64,000 nt of DNA from Pseudomonas fluorescens (GCF_001902145.1 NZ_MRST01000026.1:364342-428341); one strand, 5' to 3'. Positions 6,680-16,041 are shown, counted from the first letter of the stretch. Numbers and translations are program-made. The notes: a model not told the origin generated them from the sequence alone.

Positions 6680-9184
6680 TCACCGACAGACCGCCGACGC
6701 GGTTTCGTAGAATTTGCCATCATAGGTTTGCTCCGGAAGGTCGAGCTGCAGCGCGCAGGTCACTGCGTTGGAAGAGACTTTCAGGGCCTGCGGCGCGTCG
6801 ACGTTGCTGAGAAAAATCATCCCATCCCCAACCACCGTGGTCAGCAATGCATTTTCTGGCCCCAGCACGGCAGCGCCCTGAGGCAATGGTTTGCCGTGTA
6901 TATCCGTAGCGCGCAGCAGTACCCGGCGCACATTGATTACTTCGAAATCGACCCTGTTGAAGGACCCACGGCCCGCTTCCAGGACCTTGGTACCGTTCTT
7001 GATATCCATCTGGCGAGGTAGGCTTTTGCCTTCCAGTTCCAACACGCTCGACTGATAAGCCGGCAAACTGGCGATCACAGCCTTGCCCCACGGGTCGGTC
7101 CAAACCGGCCCTTGAGGTGTGGTAAGACGAGCACCGGCAACCTCGCCCACCGAGACCACGCCAAACGTGTCCTCAACCCGATACGGCGACAGCGTGAAAC
7201 CCTCAGAATGGGCGACCACCGCCCCTTGCAATTGCCCGGAGTAACTGGTGCTGGATGAATCACGATTCAGCCCCAGCCCCACTTGCGCGTAACGTGAAGA
7301 CGCGTTGAGCGTGCCGCCCAGGGTGTGCTCACGGTGCCCTGCGAAGTCTCTGTCGCTGCGTATCTGGTAGTTCAGCGTCTCGTCGATACGTTCATCATAG
7401 GCAGTGCCGATACTGGAGCGCTCCCCCTGACGTCGAGCGAATGCGCTGAGGCTCCGATCACGACCCAGGGGAACACTGACCTGCAGTCGAATACCCAGTC
7501 CGTCATCGTTCCGGTCATCCGCACTGTTGGACTGGCCAATCTGAGAGTCCACGGTCACACCGACACTGGCGTATCTGAAGCTCTTGTTCCACGTGCCGTA
7601 GATATTCTGGGTAATCCGGCTCTTGAAATCGGCCCCCCGGTTATAACCGATTGAGAAGCCACCCAACTGAGGGTCCGCCCAACTGAATCCTGCGGTGTAC
7701 TGGTTCTTGAATCGCGAGCCATCCACATCGTTCACATGAGGCGTCACTGTATCGATGACGTCACGATAGCCCGGTGTCTGCGCAGTGGCACTCAAGGACA
7801 TCTGTACATTCGCAGGCAGGCCGACGCTCACAGACACACTGTTGCGCGCGCCTTGTACGTTTGTTGAATGATCCCGGGACAAGTTGTTACGCACCCCCAG
7901 GGAAAAGCGCTGGGAAAAGCTGCTGTCCAGGGCAAGCCCCACCGCATTGTAGCTATCGGTACCTTGTACCCCAGCGCTGACCGCGCTGTCCTTGCCCACT
8001 GCCCACGTACCACTGGCCATGGCCAGCAGGGGCTCTTTGGCACCTCTCCCCTCCACCTCGCGGACCTTGCCCAAAGAAGCTGTATATCCAGACTTCACTG
8101 GGACCACTGCGCGGAACGTAGCAGCCGGCACGACAAAACTGCGCTGCCCGCCCTGAGTCTCGATCACCGTGACCTGAAGGTCGCTGGTGCCGTTGAGCAA
8201 GGGCAGGTTGGTCAGCGTAAAAGGCCCCTCAGGAACGACCGTGGTATAGATCAACGCGCCGGACTGCCGGACTTCCACCCGTGATTGGCTCAGGGCTCGC
8301 CCCTCGACCACCACGCCATTGTGACTGCCACCGCTTTCAATACCATCGGGAAAAAGCTGCGCGCCCGTCAGTTGTACTCCCCCGAACACCGGGCTATTGC
8401 TCGATATCTGACCGACCTGGAAGGTTGAGGCCAAAGGCAAGAAATCCCTTTGTGCATAGGCGAAAAGGTGCTCGGCCGTTGTACGGCGATCGTTGGAAAT
8501 ATAAAGCTGGCGGCTGCGGGCAATCCAGTCGCCAAAATTGAATCCCACTTCGGTGGAGGCGGAAAGATAGCGATAGGTATCCGCCCTGGAATGACTGTTG
8601 ATTGCCTGGACGTCGTAATTGAGTAGTGCTGCGGTGCCGCCGCGCGCATAGCTGCCGGAGCCTCGCTGAGGGTCTCGCAGCGCTTGCGTAGGCACCACCA
8701 ACGACACCTCTTCGTTGCCGGGACGCAAAGTCGTTACTGTCTCAGGGTAGTCGGCCTTGAAGTCATGACAGGCTTGCTCGGGTGGGACACTTTTGTCGAT
8801 CACCGAGGAAGGGACCCGCAAGCTGCCACGATCAAGCAAGCTACGGGTAAAGCATAGCTCGCCTTCTTTGTCGAACCGAGCATCCGTCAAGCCTATCCGC
8901 TCACCGTTGACGTGCAGGTCCACGACCCTCACACCTTCACTGAAACGTGGCGCATGACGAAAATAGTGGGCAACCGAAGGGCTGATACCCCGCGCCTGCA
9001 GCGTTTCCAAGTCGAATCCGGAAATGCTCGATACCCGGGCGGCAGAAGCCTCCGTGGCCACCCCCGCCATCAGTGCCATGCACACCGACAGGCTCAGCCC
9101 GCTTCGCCTGAAAAGCGCCTCACGCTTTTGTACATGATTCAAGTCGTCGGGAACTGCACCGAAATTGCCATTGGCTGTGTTCAT
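6680..9184 (-). CDS. Fimbrial outer membrane usher protein
   Basis: This 834-residue protein is the outer-membrane pore that receives chaperone-subunit complexes and assembles them on the cell surface. It has a long N-terminal export region (hydrophobic SLSVCMALMAGVATEASA), a FimD-like N-terminal domain (RVVDLHVNGERIGL), a central barrel with many Tyr/Asn/Ser strands (NFGDWIARSRQLYISNDRR, FQVGQISSNSPVFGG), the plug region after VEVRQSGALIYTTVVPEGPF, and C-terminal beta domains ending in ETASAVCR. Its start is 6 bases after the chaperone stop and its stop is 10 bases before the small subunit. It is at the usual length for the family. Confidence 0.94.
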   Translation of the reverse strand: MNTANGNFGAVPDDLNHVQKREALFRRSGLSLSVCMALMAGVATEASAARVSSISGFDLETLQARGISPSVAHYFRHAPRFSEGVRVVDLHVNGERIGLTDARFDKEGELCFTRSLLDRGSLRVPSSVIDKSVPPEQACHDFKADYPETVTTLRPGNEEVSLVVPTQALRDPQRGSGSYARGGTAALLNYDVQAINSHSRADTYRYLSASTEVGFNFGDWIARSRQLYISNDRRTTAEHLFAYAQRDFLPLASTFQVGQISSNSPVFGGVQLTGAQLFPDGIESGGSHNGVVVEGRALSQSRVEVRQSGALIYTTVVPEGPFTLTNLPLLNGTSDLQVTVIETQGGQRSFVVPAATFRAVVPVKSGYTASLGKVREVEGRGAKEPLLAMASGTWAVGKDSAVSAGVQGTDSYNAVGLALDSSFSQRFSLGVRNNLSRDHSTNVQGARNSVSVSVGLPANVQMSLSATAQTPGYRDVIDTVTPHVNDVDGSRFKNQYTAGFSWADPQLGGFSIGYNRGADFKSRITQNIYGTWNKSFRYASVGVTVDSQIGQSNSADDRNDDGLGIRLQVSVPLGRDRSLSAFARRQGERSSIGTAYDERIDETLNYQIRSDRDFAGHREHTLGGTLNASSRYAQVGLGLNRDSSSTSYSGQLQGAVVAHSEGFTLSPYRVEDTFGVVSVGEVAGARLTTPQGPVWTDPWGKAVIASLPAYQSSVLELEGKSLPRQMDIKNGTKVLEAGRGSFNRVDFEVINVRRVLLRATDIHGKPLPQGAAVLGPENALLTTVVGDGMIFLSNVDAPQALKVSSNAVTCALQLDLPEQTYDGKFYETASAVCR

Positions 9185-9190
9185 GAACGG

Positions 9191-9889
9191 TCACGGCGCA
9201 TTCGTGATGAGCAGCGCATCGTAGCTGTCGACAGCGAAGCCGTAGACGGTCGCGGGTTCAAGGGTGACCGAGGTCGCACCGGGTACAGGCTTGTCCAAGG
9301 CCACCTGCAACACTTCGCCAGGCAGCACGTAGGTACGAGCAAGGCTGGCCGTCACTCGTTGCGGATTAAGACGGACGTCTGCCGCCAAGCGAACTACGTA
9401 GGGGCTGTCGTTGCGCACACTCAAGACGTTGGCCTGATGCCAGGTCAGTAGTTCCCAAGGCGCATCGTTTTTTGGCAAGCCTTTGGGATGCAGGATCAGC
9501 GGAAGGTTCTGCCGAAGGCTGATACCAATGGTCGCACCTGAACCAGGTTGCGCCTGAGGAATTCCTTCGAAGGACACACGCTTCAGGCGCTGGGTCTTGA
9601 GTGGTTCGGTGCCTATTGAAAGAAACCGCACCATCTGACGCTCTCCTGCATCCACACGTGTGACCGGTGGGGTGACAACAATCAGTTGCTCGGTATCTTC
9701 CGGGACATCCTCAATAACCGAGTGCAGTAGTGCCGGACTGCTATCCGTGTTGGTGACGTTAATGCTGACTTCACCTTCTGCCTCATGTAGCACAATGACG
9801 GTGGTATCAGGACGCATACCGTCGGCGAACAGCATCGCCGGCAAGAAAAAACCTATTAACAAGCATGATTCAAGAAATCTTTTAACCAT
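9191..9889 (-). CDS. Periplasmic fimbrial chaperone (FGS/PapD-like)
   Basis: This 232-residue chaperone donates a beta strand to fimbrial subunits in the periplasm. The start MVKRFLESCLLIG at 9889 gives a short signal peptide ending near MLFA. The mature protein has the first-strand motif DGMRPDTTVIVLHEAEGEVS with the conserved subunit-anchoring Arg, and the lysine of the anchor pair in LPLILHPKGLP. The domain 2 Ig fold ends with TVYGFAVDSYDALLI. A longer reading from 9946 would destroy the signal peptide. It lies directly before the usher, the standard chaperone-usher order. Confidence 0.92.
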   Translation of the reverse strand: MVKRFLESCLLIGFFLPAMLFADGMRPDTTVIVLHEAEGEVSINVTNTDSSPALLHSVIEDVPEDTEQLIVVTPPVTRVDAGERQMVRFLSIGTEPLKTQRLKRVSFEGIPQAQPGSGATIGISLRQNLPLILHPKGLPKNDAPWELLTWHQANVLSVRNDSPYVVRLAADVRLNPQRVTASLARTYVLPGEVLQVALDKPVPGATSVTLEPATVYGFAVDSYDALLITNAP

Positions 9890-9994
9890 CACTTCACTAC
9901 CCACTTGTGCGCACAGGCTTTGCGAAAGAAATATTGGCCGACACAAAGCCCGTTTAATAAAGCGTGGCTCTGCTCGGCCCCTTTCCGCACCTAG

Positions 9995-10654
9995 TTATAG
10001 ATAGCGCAGCTCTAAAGTAGCCTGACCGTCCAGATTAATCTGATGACTCATATTTAACTCTGATGTTTTATTGATAACAGGCAACACTTCAATTTGGCCT
10101 GCCACCGTATTAAGCTTGATAGGTGCATAGACATTTCCTGCCCGCCAAGCCGTAAGGTTGGAGGTATGGCCGACGGCTTGGGTGCTATTCGCATGCCAAT
10201 ATCCGCCATTACTCTCGGAACCAACAATCCCCACCGCTACACCGTCCGCCACCGAATTACGTAGGTGGATCAGATACCCACCAATCTTTTGCCCCTGAGA
10301 CGTAGCACCCAATCCGAAGTTATAAAAATCTTTATAGTTACTGCCAAAAAGACTGAGCATCATGCCGGGAATTCGAGAGCTTGCGCGATTGTCCGACGCC
10401 CTGATTGCCACCGTTGTCTTGACATTGCTGGCACACTTGATCGAATAAGGCGTTGTCTTTTTAGCCAACTGTGTATAACGGGTCGGACTCAGGGAATTCG
10501 GATCAATCCTTCCGTAGTCGAAGACCGAATTGGTTATTGTGAAACTGCAACTGACGGGGGCAATCGTCCCTTTCACGCTCAGGTCAGCAGCTTGAGCATG
10601 AAAACCAAGGGACGCCAAGCACGCGACACTCATTACAAACATCGTCTTATTCAC
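9995..10654 (-). CDS. DUF1120 fimbrial subunit-like protein, copy 2
   Basis: This is a 219-residue secreted protein of the DUF1120 family (E. coli GltF/YhcF relatives, found in chaperone-usher operons). The GTG at 10654 with GAGAG upstream is preferred to an ATG at 10672 that lacks a ribosome-binding site; it gives exactly the length of the paralogue at 10769-11428. A signal peptide ends at HAQA. The mature start ADLSVKGTIAPVSCSFTITN, a second Cys in PYSIKCAS and the terminal motif LDGQATLELRYL match the paralogue throughout. The subunit presumably passes through the adjacent chaperone and usher. The base composition is markedly AT-rich compared with the neighbouring housekeeping genes. Confidence 0.85.
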   Translation of the reverse strand: MNKTMFVMSVACLASLGFHAQAADLSVKGTIAPVSCSFTITNSVFDYGRIDPNSLSPTRYTQLAKKTTPYSIKCASNVKTTVAIRASDNRASSRIPGMMLSLFGSNYKDFYNFGLGATSQGQKIGGYLIHLRNSVADGVAVGIVGSESNGGYWHANSTQAVGHTSNLTAWRAGNVYAPIKLNTVAGQIEVLPVINKTSELNMSHQINLDGQATLELRYL

Positions 10655-10768
10655 TTTTAGTACTCTCAACATAACGATAAATATCAGATCGAACCCAATG
10701 ATAATTAGGCCTGCGCTATCACCCGCATACCGATACGAATTATCTGATCAAAGAAGTACAATAGGAGC

Positions 10769-11428
10769 CTAGAGGTAACGAAGCTCCAAGGTTGCGTGAC
10801 CGTCCAACTCGACTTTGCTGCCCACATCAAGCGCGGACTTTTTATTAATAAAGGTTACAATCTGGATATTCCCCGATACGGAGTTAACCTTAAGTGGTGT
10901 TTGCGCGCCTGAACCACTCCACCAGGCAATGACATCGCCGCCTTGACCCAACGCGTTGCTTCGATAGTTCTTCCATGTATTGCCATTGTCTGCGGAAGTC
11001 AATGTACGGACGGCTCGCCCGTCAGCAATAGAGTTTTGGACATGTACGGCATAACCGCCTATTTTTTGTCCTTTGGACGACAAACCCAATCCATAGTTGT
11101 AGTTATCAGTGTAGCCCTGGTCTATTGAGCTAACGATACCTGGCACTTTGCTGGATGAGCGATTGTCCACTGCCTTGAGCCCAACCGCAGTGAGTGCAGT
11201 TCCCTCACATTTAATAGCGAACGGTGTAGACTTCGCCGTCAAACGCGTATACTGAGTTTCGCTTAGGCTCGACGGCCGGATATCACCATAATCGAAAACG
11301 GCGTTAGTCATTGTAAAACTGCAACTGGCAGGAACAATGGCCCCCTTTACGCGCAACTCTGAGGCCTGAGCACTCAGACTAGCCACCGAAAGCACCATAC
11401 TTGCCACCAAAACAAACTTAATTTTCAT
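10769..11428 (-). CDS. DUF1120 fimbrial subunit-like protein, copy 1
   Basis: This 219-residue paralogue of the next gene has a signal peptide (MKIKFVLVASMVLSVASLSA), then ASELRVKGAIVPASCSFTMT, a second Cys in PFAIKCEG, the shared block YGLGLSSKGQKIGGYAVHV and the terminal motif ELDGHATLELRYL. The ATG at 11428 has AGGA 9 bases upstream. It is the first intact gene of the leftward fimbrial operon and is preceded by a decayed third copy. Tandem DUF1120 genes may encode major and minor subunits or antigenic variants; which applies is not visible. It is AT-rich like copy 2. Confidence 0.86.
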   Translation of the reverse strand: MKIKFVLVASMVLSVASLSAQASELRVKGAIVPASCSFTMTNAVFDYGDIRPSSLSETQYTRLTAKSTPFAIKCEGTALTAVGLKAVDNRSSSKVPGIVSSIDQGYTDNYNYGLGLSSKGQKIGGYAVHVQNSIADGRAVRTLTSADNGNTWKNYRSNALGQGGDVIAWWSGSGAQTPLKVNSVSGNIQIVTFINKKSALDVGSKVELDGHATLELRYL

Positions 11429-11512
11429 GATTTTATATCCTGCATAGACATAGAAATGGATTCGCTAGCAAAAAACCAATATCGCTCATCACTAAAACTG
11501 CCGACACAAAAA

Positions 11513-11681
11513 CTATCGGAAATTACACAGCTCTAGCGTAGGCTGCTTGCCATCGAGCTCATAGTGTTAAGCTGCAACGGGCGGGGCCATCAATACCCTT
11601 CACTCGTAGATTGGCTGCTTCGACACTTAAATCTACAGCAACCAGAAGCAATCCCGCCGGCACTGACACTTTGTTTTTCAT
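11513..11681 (-). pseudogene. Decayed third DUF1120 subunit gene with internal deletion
   Basis: Reading leftward from the ATG at 11681 gives a start like the intact copies: MKNKVSVPAGLLL, a weak hydrophobic stretch, then EAANLRVKGIDGPARCSLTL, which aligns with the mature N-terminus of copy 1 (ELRVKG..PASCSFTM). After that a TGA stop occurs and, in another frame, the next bases encode ELDGKQPTLEL followed by a stop at 11513-11515, matching the C-terminal motif ELDGHATLEL of the intact genes. About 150 internal codons are missing and the join is out of frame. This is a remnant of a third tandem copy, now about 170 bases long. Confidence 0.78.
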
Positions 11682-12184
11682 CTGACCATCTTAATTTCCT
11701 GACTCAGAAAAACAGCACCTATAGTCAGCTATGTGAGGCGTTAACTTGTTTAAACCCCACACGCATAACTACCCCCCTTGCATAAGCCCTGAGCGACAAA
11801 TAATTACCGCCACGACTTAATTGCCGATCGGCAGTATCGGTGCCACACAGAAATAATTAAGCCGGAAAAACCCCTCAGTCAACGTAAGACAGCTCTGCAA
11901 ACACGGCTTACATTTAGATTGCTTACTGTAGGAGCAAACACAAAAAACCAAGACAAATATGCATACATGTGTAGGATTAAGTTGATCACCCAGAAATTAC
12001 GCACACTGCAAGTTATGAACTACAGCGACTCGCGACCAAATAACACAGCTATCGCAACCCCCTCCTACAAGCGGCATTCACAATTTCTGATGAGTGATTG
12101 GGGAAAATTCCTCTGGCACTACGCGTTGGCGCCAGCCGTCGATCGTGGCACGATGGCAAGGTTATCGACCGAGACCCCCAAACC
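11682..12184. other. AT-rich intergenic region upstream of the fimbrial operon and ppx
   Basis: No convincing gene is present in these 500 bases between the DUF1120 remnant and ppx, which are divergently read. The region is AT-rich up to about 12100 and returns to the local GC-rich composition at ppx, so the right boundary of the inserted DNA probably lies near 12080-12110. A perfect 12-base palindrome, TGCCGATCGGCA (11822-11833), flanked by TTAATT and TAATTAAG, is a possible regulator site. The original promoter of the fimbrial operon should lie here. I could not assign -35/-10 boxes with confidence. Confidence 0.5.
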
Positions 12185-13687
12185 ATGCCGCAATCCCAAG
12201 CCAAGAATCTGTCCTTGATCGCCGCCATCGACCTGGGCTCTAACAGCTTTCATATGGTCGTGGCCAAGGCCCAGAACGGCGAGATCCGCATCCTTGAGCG
12301 GCTCGGCGAGAAGGTGCAACTGGCCGCCGGGATCGACGACGAGCGCAAGCTCAATGAAGAATCCATGCAGCGCGGGCTCGATTGCCTCAAGCGTTTCGCG
12401 CAACTGATCAACGGCATGCCCCCTGGCGCGGTGCGTATCGTTGGCACCAACGCCTTGCGCGAAGCGCGTAACCGCAACGAATTCATCCATCGCGCCGAGG
12501 AAATCCTCGGGCATCCGGTGGAAGTCATCTCGGGCCGTGAAGAGGCACGCCTGATCTACCTCGGCGTGTCCCACACCCTGGCCGATACGCCCGGCAAACG
12601 CCTGGTGGCGGACATTGGCGGTGGCAGCACCGAGTTCATCATCGGCCAGCGTTTCGAACCGCTATTGCGTGAAAGCCTGCAGATGGGGTGCGTGAGTTTC
12701 ACCCAGCGTTATTTCAAGGATGGCAAGATCACCCCGGCGCGCTATGCCCAGGCCTACACCGCAGCGCGCCTGGAAATCATGAGCATCGAACATGCCTTGC
12801 ACCGCCTGACCTGGGATGAAGCCATCGGCTCGTCCGGCACCATCCGTGCCATTGGCCTGGCCTTGAAGGCCGGTGGCCATGGCACCGGTGAGGTGAACGC
12901 CGAAGGCCTGGCGTGGCTCAAGCGCAAGCTGTTCAAGCTAGGGGATGCAGAGAAAATCGACTTCGACGGCATCAAGCCCGACCGTCGCGCCATTTTCCCT
13001 GCGGGCCTGGCGATTCTCGAAGCCATCTTTGACGCCCTCGAACTGCAACGCATGGACCACTGTGACGGCGCCCTGCGCGAAGGTGTGCTCTACGACCTGC
13101 TGGGCCGGCACCACCATGAAGACGTGCGAGAGCGCACCCTCAGCTCGCTGATGGAGCGTTATCACGTCGACCTGGAGCAAGCCGCCCGCGTCGAGCGCAA
13201 AGCCTTGCACGCCTTCGACCAGGTGGCCGAGGACTGGGACCTGGAAGACGGCGTCTGGCGCGAGTTACTCGGCTGGGCAGCCAAGGTGCATGAAGTCGGC
13301 CTGGACATCGCCCACTACCATTACCACAAGCACGGCGCGTACCTGATCGAACACTCGGACCTGGCCGGTTTCTCGCGGGAAGACCAACAGATGCTCGCGC
13401 TGCTGGTACGCGGCCATCGTCGCAATATTCCCAAGGACAAGTTTGCCGAGTTCGGTAAAGACGGCATCAAGCTGATCCGCCTGTGTGCGCTGCTGCGCTT
13501 TGCAATCCTGTTCCACCACATCCGTGGTACCCAGGAAATGCCCCAAGTCAAACTGCACGCCGATGGCGACAGCCTGGAAGTGATGTTCCCCAAAGGCTGG
13601 CTGGATGAGAACCAGCTGACCCAGGCGGACTTCGCCCAGGAAGCGGAGTGGCTGACGCGGGTAGGGTTCAGCCTGAACCTGCGCTAA
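12185..13687 (+). CDS. ppx: Exopolyphosphatase
   Basis: Ppx releases phosphate processively from inorganic polyphosphate. The 500-residue protein starts MPQSQAKNLSLIAAIDLGSN at 12185. It has the actin-like ATPase fold motifs AAIDLGSNSFHMVVA and VADIGGGSTEFIIG, followed by a C-terminal HD-type helical region (WAAKVHEVGLDIAHYHYHKH). The length is that of Pseudomonas Ppx. The related enzyme GppA (pppGpp phosphatase) is the alternative, but convergence with ppk favours Ppx. An upstream reading to 12098 adds residues unlike the family and is rejected. Confidence 0.95.
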   Translation: MPQSQAKNLSLIAAIDLGSNSFHMVVAKAQNGEIRILERLGEKVQLAAGIDDERKLNEESMQRGLDCLKRFAQLINGMPPGAVRIVGTNALREARNRNEFIHRAEEILGHPVEVISGREEARLIYLGVSHTLADTPGKRLVADIGGGSTEFIIGQRFEPLLRESLQMGCVSFTQRYFKDGKITPARYAQAYTAARLEIMSIEHALHRLTWDEAIGSSGTIRAIGLALKAGGHGTGEVNAEGLAWLKRKLFKLGDAEKIDFDGIKPDRRAIFPAGLAILEAIFDALELQRMDHCDGALREGVLYDLLGRHHHEDVRERTLSSLMERYHVDLEQAARVERKALHAFDQVAEDWDLEDGVWRELLGWAAKVHEVGLDIAHYHYHKHGAYLIEHSDLAGFSREDQQMLALLVRGHRRNIPKDKFAEFGKDGIKLIRLCALLRFAILFHHIRGTQEMPQVKLHADGDSLEVMFPKGWLDENQLTQADFAQEAEWLTRVGFSLNLR

Positions 13688-13716
13688 GCAAACCTAAAAG
13701 CATTCTGCAAAACAAA

Positions 13717-13804
13717 TGTGGGAGCGGGCTTGCCCGCGATGACGGAGTGTCAGCCAATGCATCTTTGGTTGACCTACCGCTATCGCGGGCAAGCCCGCTC
13801 CCAC
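13717..13804. repeat. REPIN (paired REP palindromes) between ppx and ppk
   Basis: TGTGGGAGCGGGCTTGCCCG and its inverted copy bound an 88-base element, each REP forming its own small hairpin and the pair able to form one long stem. It sits between the convergent 3' ends of ppx and ppk, where it may also help end transcripts. Confidence 0.88.
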
Positions 13805-13824
13805 TTTTTGAACTGAGTTGGGTG

Positions 13825-16041
13825 TTAGTTCACCGTCAGAATCGGGCTACCCAACTTCTCCAACAATGTCGCCTGCGCGCTGCGCGGGTTCTGGTTGCCG
13901 GTCGGGGTATTACGCACGTAGCGCCCATCCGACTGCAGGCTCCAGCTATGGGTGTTGTCGGTCAGGTAGCTTTCCAGCTCCTTCTTGACCCGCATGATCA
14001 GCTTCTTGCCTTCCACCGGGAAGCAGGTCTCCACGCGCTTGTCGAGGTTGCGCTCCATCCAGTCGGCACTGGAGAGGAACATCTGCTCTTCGCCGCCGTT
14101 GAGGAAGTAGAACACGCGTGTGTGCTCCAGGAAGCGGCCGATGATCGAGCGCACGTGGATGTTATGCGACACGCCCACAATGCCGGGGCGCAGGCAGCAC
14201 ATGCCACGCACCACCAGGTCGATGCGCACACCGGACTGGCTGGCCTTGTACAGCGCGCGGATGATCTTCGGGTCGGTCAGCGAGTTGAACTTGGCGATGA
14301 TGTGCGCCGGTTTGCCGTCGAGGGCAAACTGGGTCTCACGGGCAATCATGTCGAGCATGCCCTTCTTGAGCGTGAACGGCGCGTGCAACAGCTTCTTCAT
14401 GCGCAGGGTCTTGCCCATGCCGATCAACTGGCTGAACAACTTGCCGACGTCTTCGCACAGCGCGTCATCGGACGTCAGCAAGCTGTAATCGGTGTAGAGC
14501 TTGGCGTTGCCGGCGTGATAGTTGCCGGTACCCAAGTGGGCGTAGCGCACGATCTCACCGGCTTCACGGCGCAGGATCAGCATCATCTTGGCGTGAGTCT
14601 TGAAACCGACCACGCCGTAGATCACCACCGCACCGGCCGCTTGCAGGCGGCTGGCCAGTTGCAGGTTGGACTCTTCGTCGAAACGCGCACGCAACTCGAT
14701 CACCGCGGTGACTTCCTTGCCATTACGCGCCGCATCCACCAGCGCATCGACGATTTCCGAGTTGGCACCGCTGCGGTACAGGGTCTGGCGCACGGCCAGG
14801 ACATGCGGGTCTTTGGCGGCCTGGCGCAACAGGTCGACCACCGGGGTGAACGACTCGAAGGGGTGCAGCAGCAGGATGTCCTGCTTGCTCACCACGCTGA
14901 AGATGTTCTCGCTGTTTTGCAAAAGTTTCGGGATCTGCGGGGTGAACGGCTTGTATTGCAACTCAGGATGGCTGTCCAAGCCGGTGATGCTGAACAGGCG
15001 CGTCAGGTTTACAGGGCCGTTGACCTGGTACAGCTCCGATTCTGCCAGGTTGAACTGCTTGAGCAGGTAGTCCGACAGATGTTTCGGGCAGGTGTCCGCC
15101 ACTTCCAGGCGCACCGCGTCGCCGTAGCGCCGCGAGAACAGTTCGCCGCGCAGGGCACGGGCCAAGTCTTCGACGTCTTCGGAGTCCAACGCCAGGTCGG
15201 CGTTACGAGTCAGGCGGAACTGGTAGCAGCCCTTGACCTTCATGCCCTGGAACAGGTCATCGGCGTGCGCGTGGATCATCGACGACAGGAATACATAGTT
15301 GTCGCCAGCGCCCCCTACCTCTTCCGGTACCTTGATGATCCGAGGCAACAGACGCGGCGCCGGGATGATCGCCAGGCCAGAATCGCGGCCGAAAGCGTCG
15401 ATACCTTCGAGTTCGACGATGAAGTTGAGGCTCTTGTTCACCAGCAAGGGGAACGGGTGCGTCGGGTCGAGGCCGATAGGCGTGATGATCGGCGAAATCT
15501 CGTCCCGGAAGTAACGGCGCACCCAGGTCTTGATCTTGGCGGTCCAGTGACGACGACGAATGAAGCGGACCTGATGCTTTTCCAGCTCCGGCAGCAGGAT
15601 GTCATTGAGGATCGCGTACTGGCGGTCCACATGGCCGTGCACCAGCTCACTGATGCGCGCCAGGGCCTGGTGCGGTTGCAGGCCGTCGGCACCGGCTTGT
15701 TCACGGGCGAAGGTAATCTGCTTCTTGAGGCCGGCAACACGGATCTCGAAGAACTCGTCCAGGTTGCTGGAGAAGATCAGCAGGAATTTCAGCCGTTCCA
15801 GCAAGGGGTAGGACTCATCCAGCGCCTGCTCGAGCACGCGGATGTTGAATTGCAGTTGTGACAACTCGCGGTGGATGTACAGGCTGCTGTCATCCAGGTT
15901 GGTGACCACGGGCACCGGCGCAGGTGCTTCGGCAACCACCGCAGGCGGTGCGGGCTCCAGCTCCGGCGGGGTCTCGGCGACTTGTTCAACCACCGGATGA
16001 GCGTCTTTTACGGCAACTTCTGAGAGTCCTTCGGTATTCAT
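13825..16041 (-). CDS. ppk: Polyphosphate kinase 1
   Basis: PPK1 polymerises the gamma phosphate of ATP into polyphosphate, reversibly, at the membrane. The 738-residue protein has a proline/alanine-rich N-terminal extension (about 45 residues), the N-terminal domain starting YIHRELSQLQFNIRVLEQAL, and the two phospholipase-D-like catalytic domains with the autophosphorylated histidine in GFKTHAKMMLILRREAGE and the downstream HLGTGNYHAGNAKLYTDY segment. It lies 18 bases after hemB on the same strand, so hemB-ppk are probably cotranscribed, and it converges on ppx across a REPIN. Confidence 0.97.
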   Translation of the reverse strand: MNTEGLSEVAVKDAHPVVEQVAETPPELEPAPPAVVAEAPAPVPVVTNLDDSSLYIHRELSQLQFNIRVLEQALDESYPLLERLKFLLIFSSNLDEFFEIRVAGLKKQITFAREQAGADGLQPHQALARISELVHGHVDRQYAILNDILLPELEKHQVRFIRRRHWTAKIKTWVRRYFRDEISPIITPIGLDPTHPFPLLVNKSLNFIVELEGIDAFGRDSGLAIIPAPRLLPRIIKVPEEVGGAGDNYVFLSSMIHAHADDLFQGMKVKGCYQFRLTRNADLALDSEDVEDLARALRGELFSRRYGDAVRLEVADTCPKHLSDYLLKQFNLAESELYQVNGPVNLTRLFSITGLDSHPELQYKPFTPQIPKLLQNSENIFSVVSKQDILLLHPFESFTPVVDLLRQAAKDPHVLAVRQTLYRSGANSEIVDALVDAARNGKEVTAVIELRARFDEESNLQLASRLQAAGAVVIYGVVGFKTHAKMMLILRREAGEIVRYAHLGTGNYHAGNAKLYTDYSLLTSDDALCEDVGKLFSQLIGMGKTLRMKKLLHAPFTLKKGMLDMIARETQFALDGKPAHIIAKFNSLTDPKIIRALYKASQSGVRIDLVVRGMCCLRPGIVGVSHNIHVRSIIGRFLEHTRVFYFLNGGEEQMFLSSADWMERNLDKRVETCFPVEGKKLIMRVKKELESYLTDNTHSWSLQSDGRYVRNTPTGNQNPRSAQATLLEKLGSPILTVN

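Noticed and set aside
11919..12218. 99-codon reading frame before ppx
   Set aside because: It runs into ppx in another frame, has no ribosome-binding site and shows no similarity to a known family.
13648..15861. Very long reading frame (737 codons) opposite ppk
   Set aside because: It is the antisense of a well conserved enzyme in GC-rich DNA, and starts inside ppx and the REPIN; the His/Gln-rich product matches nothing known.
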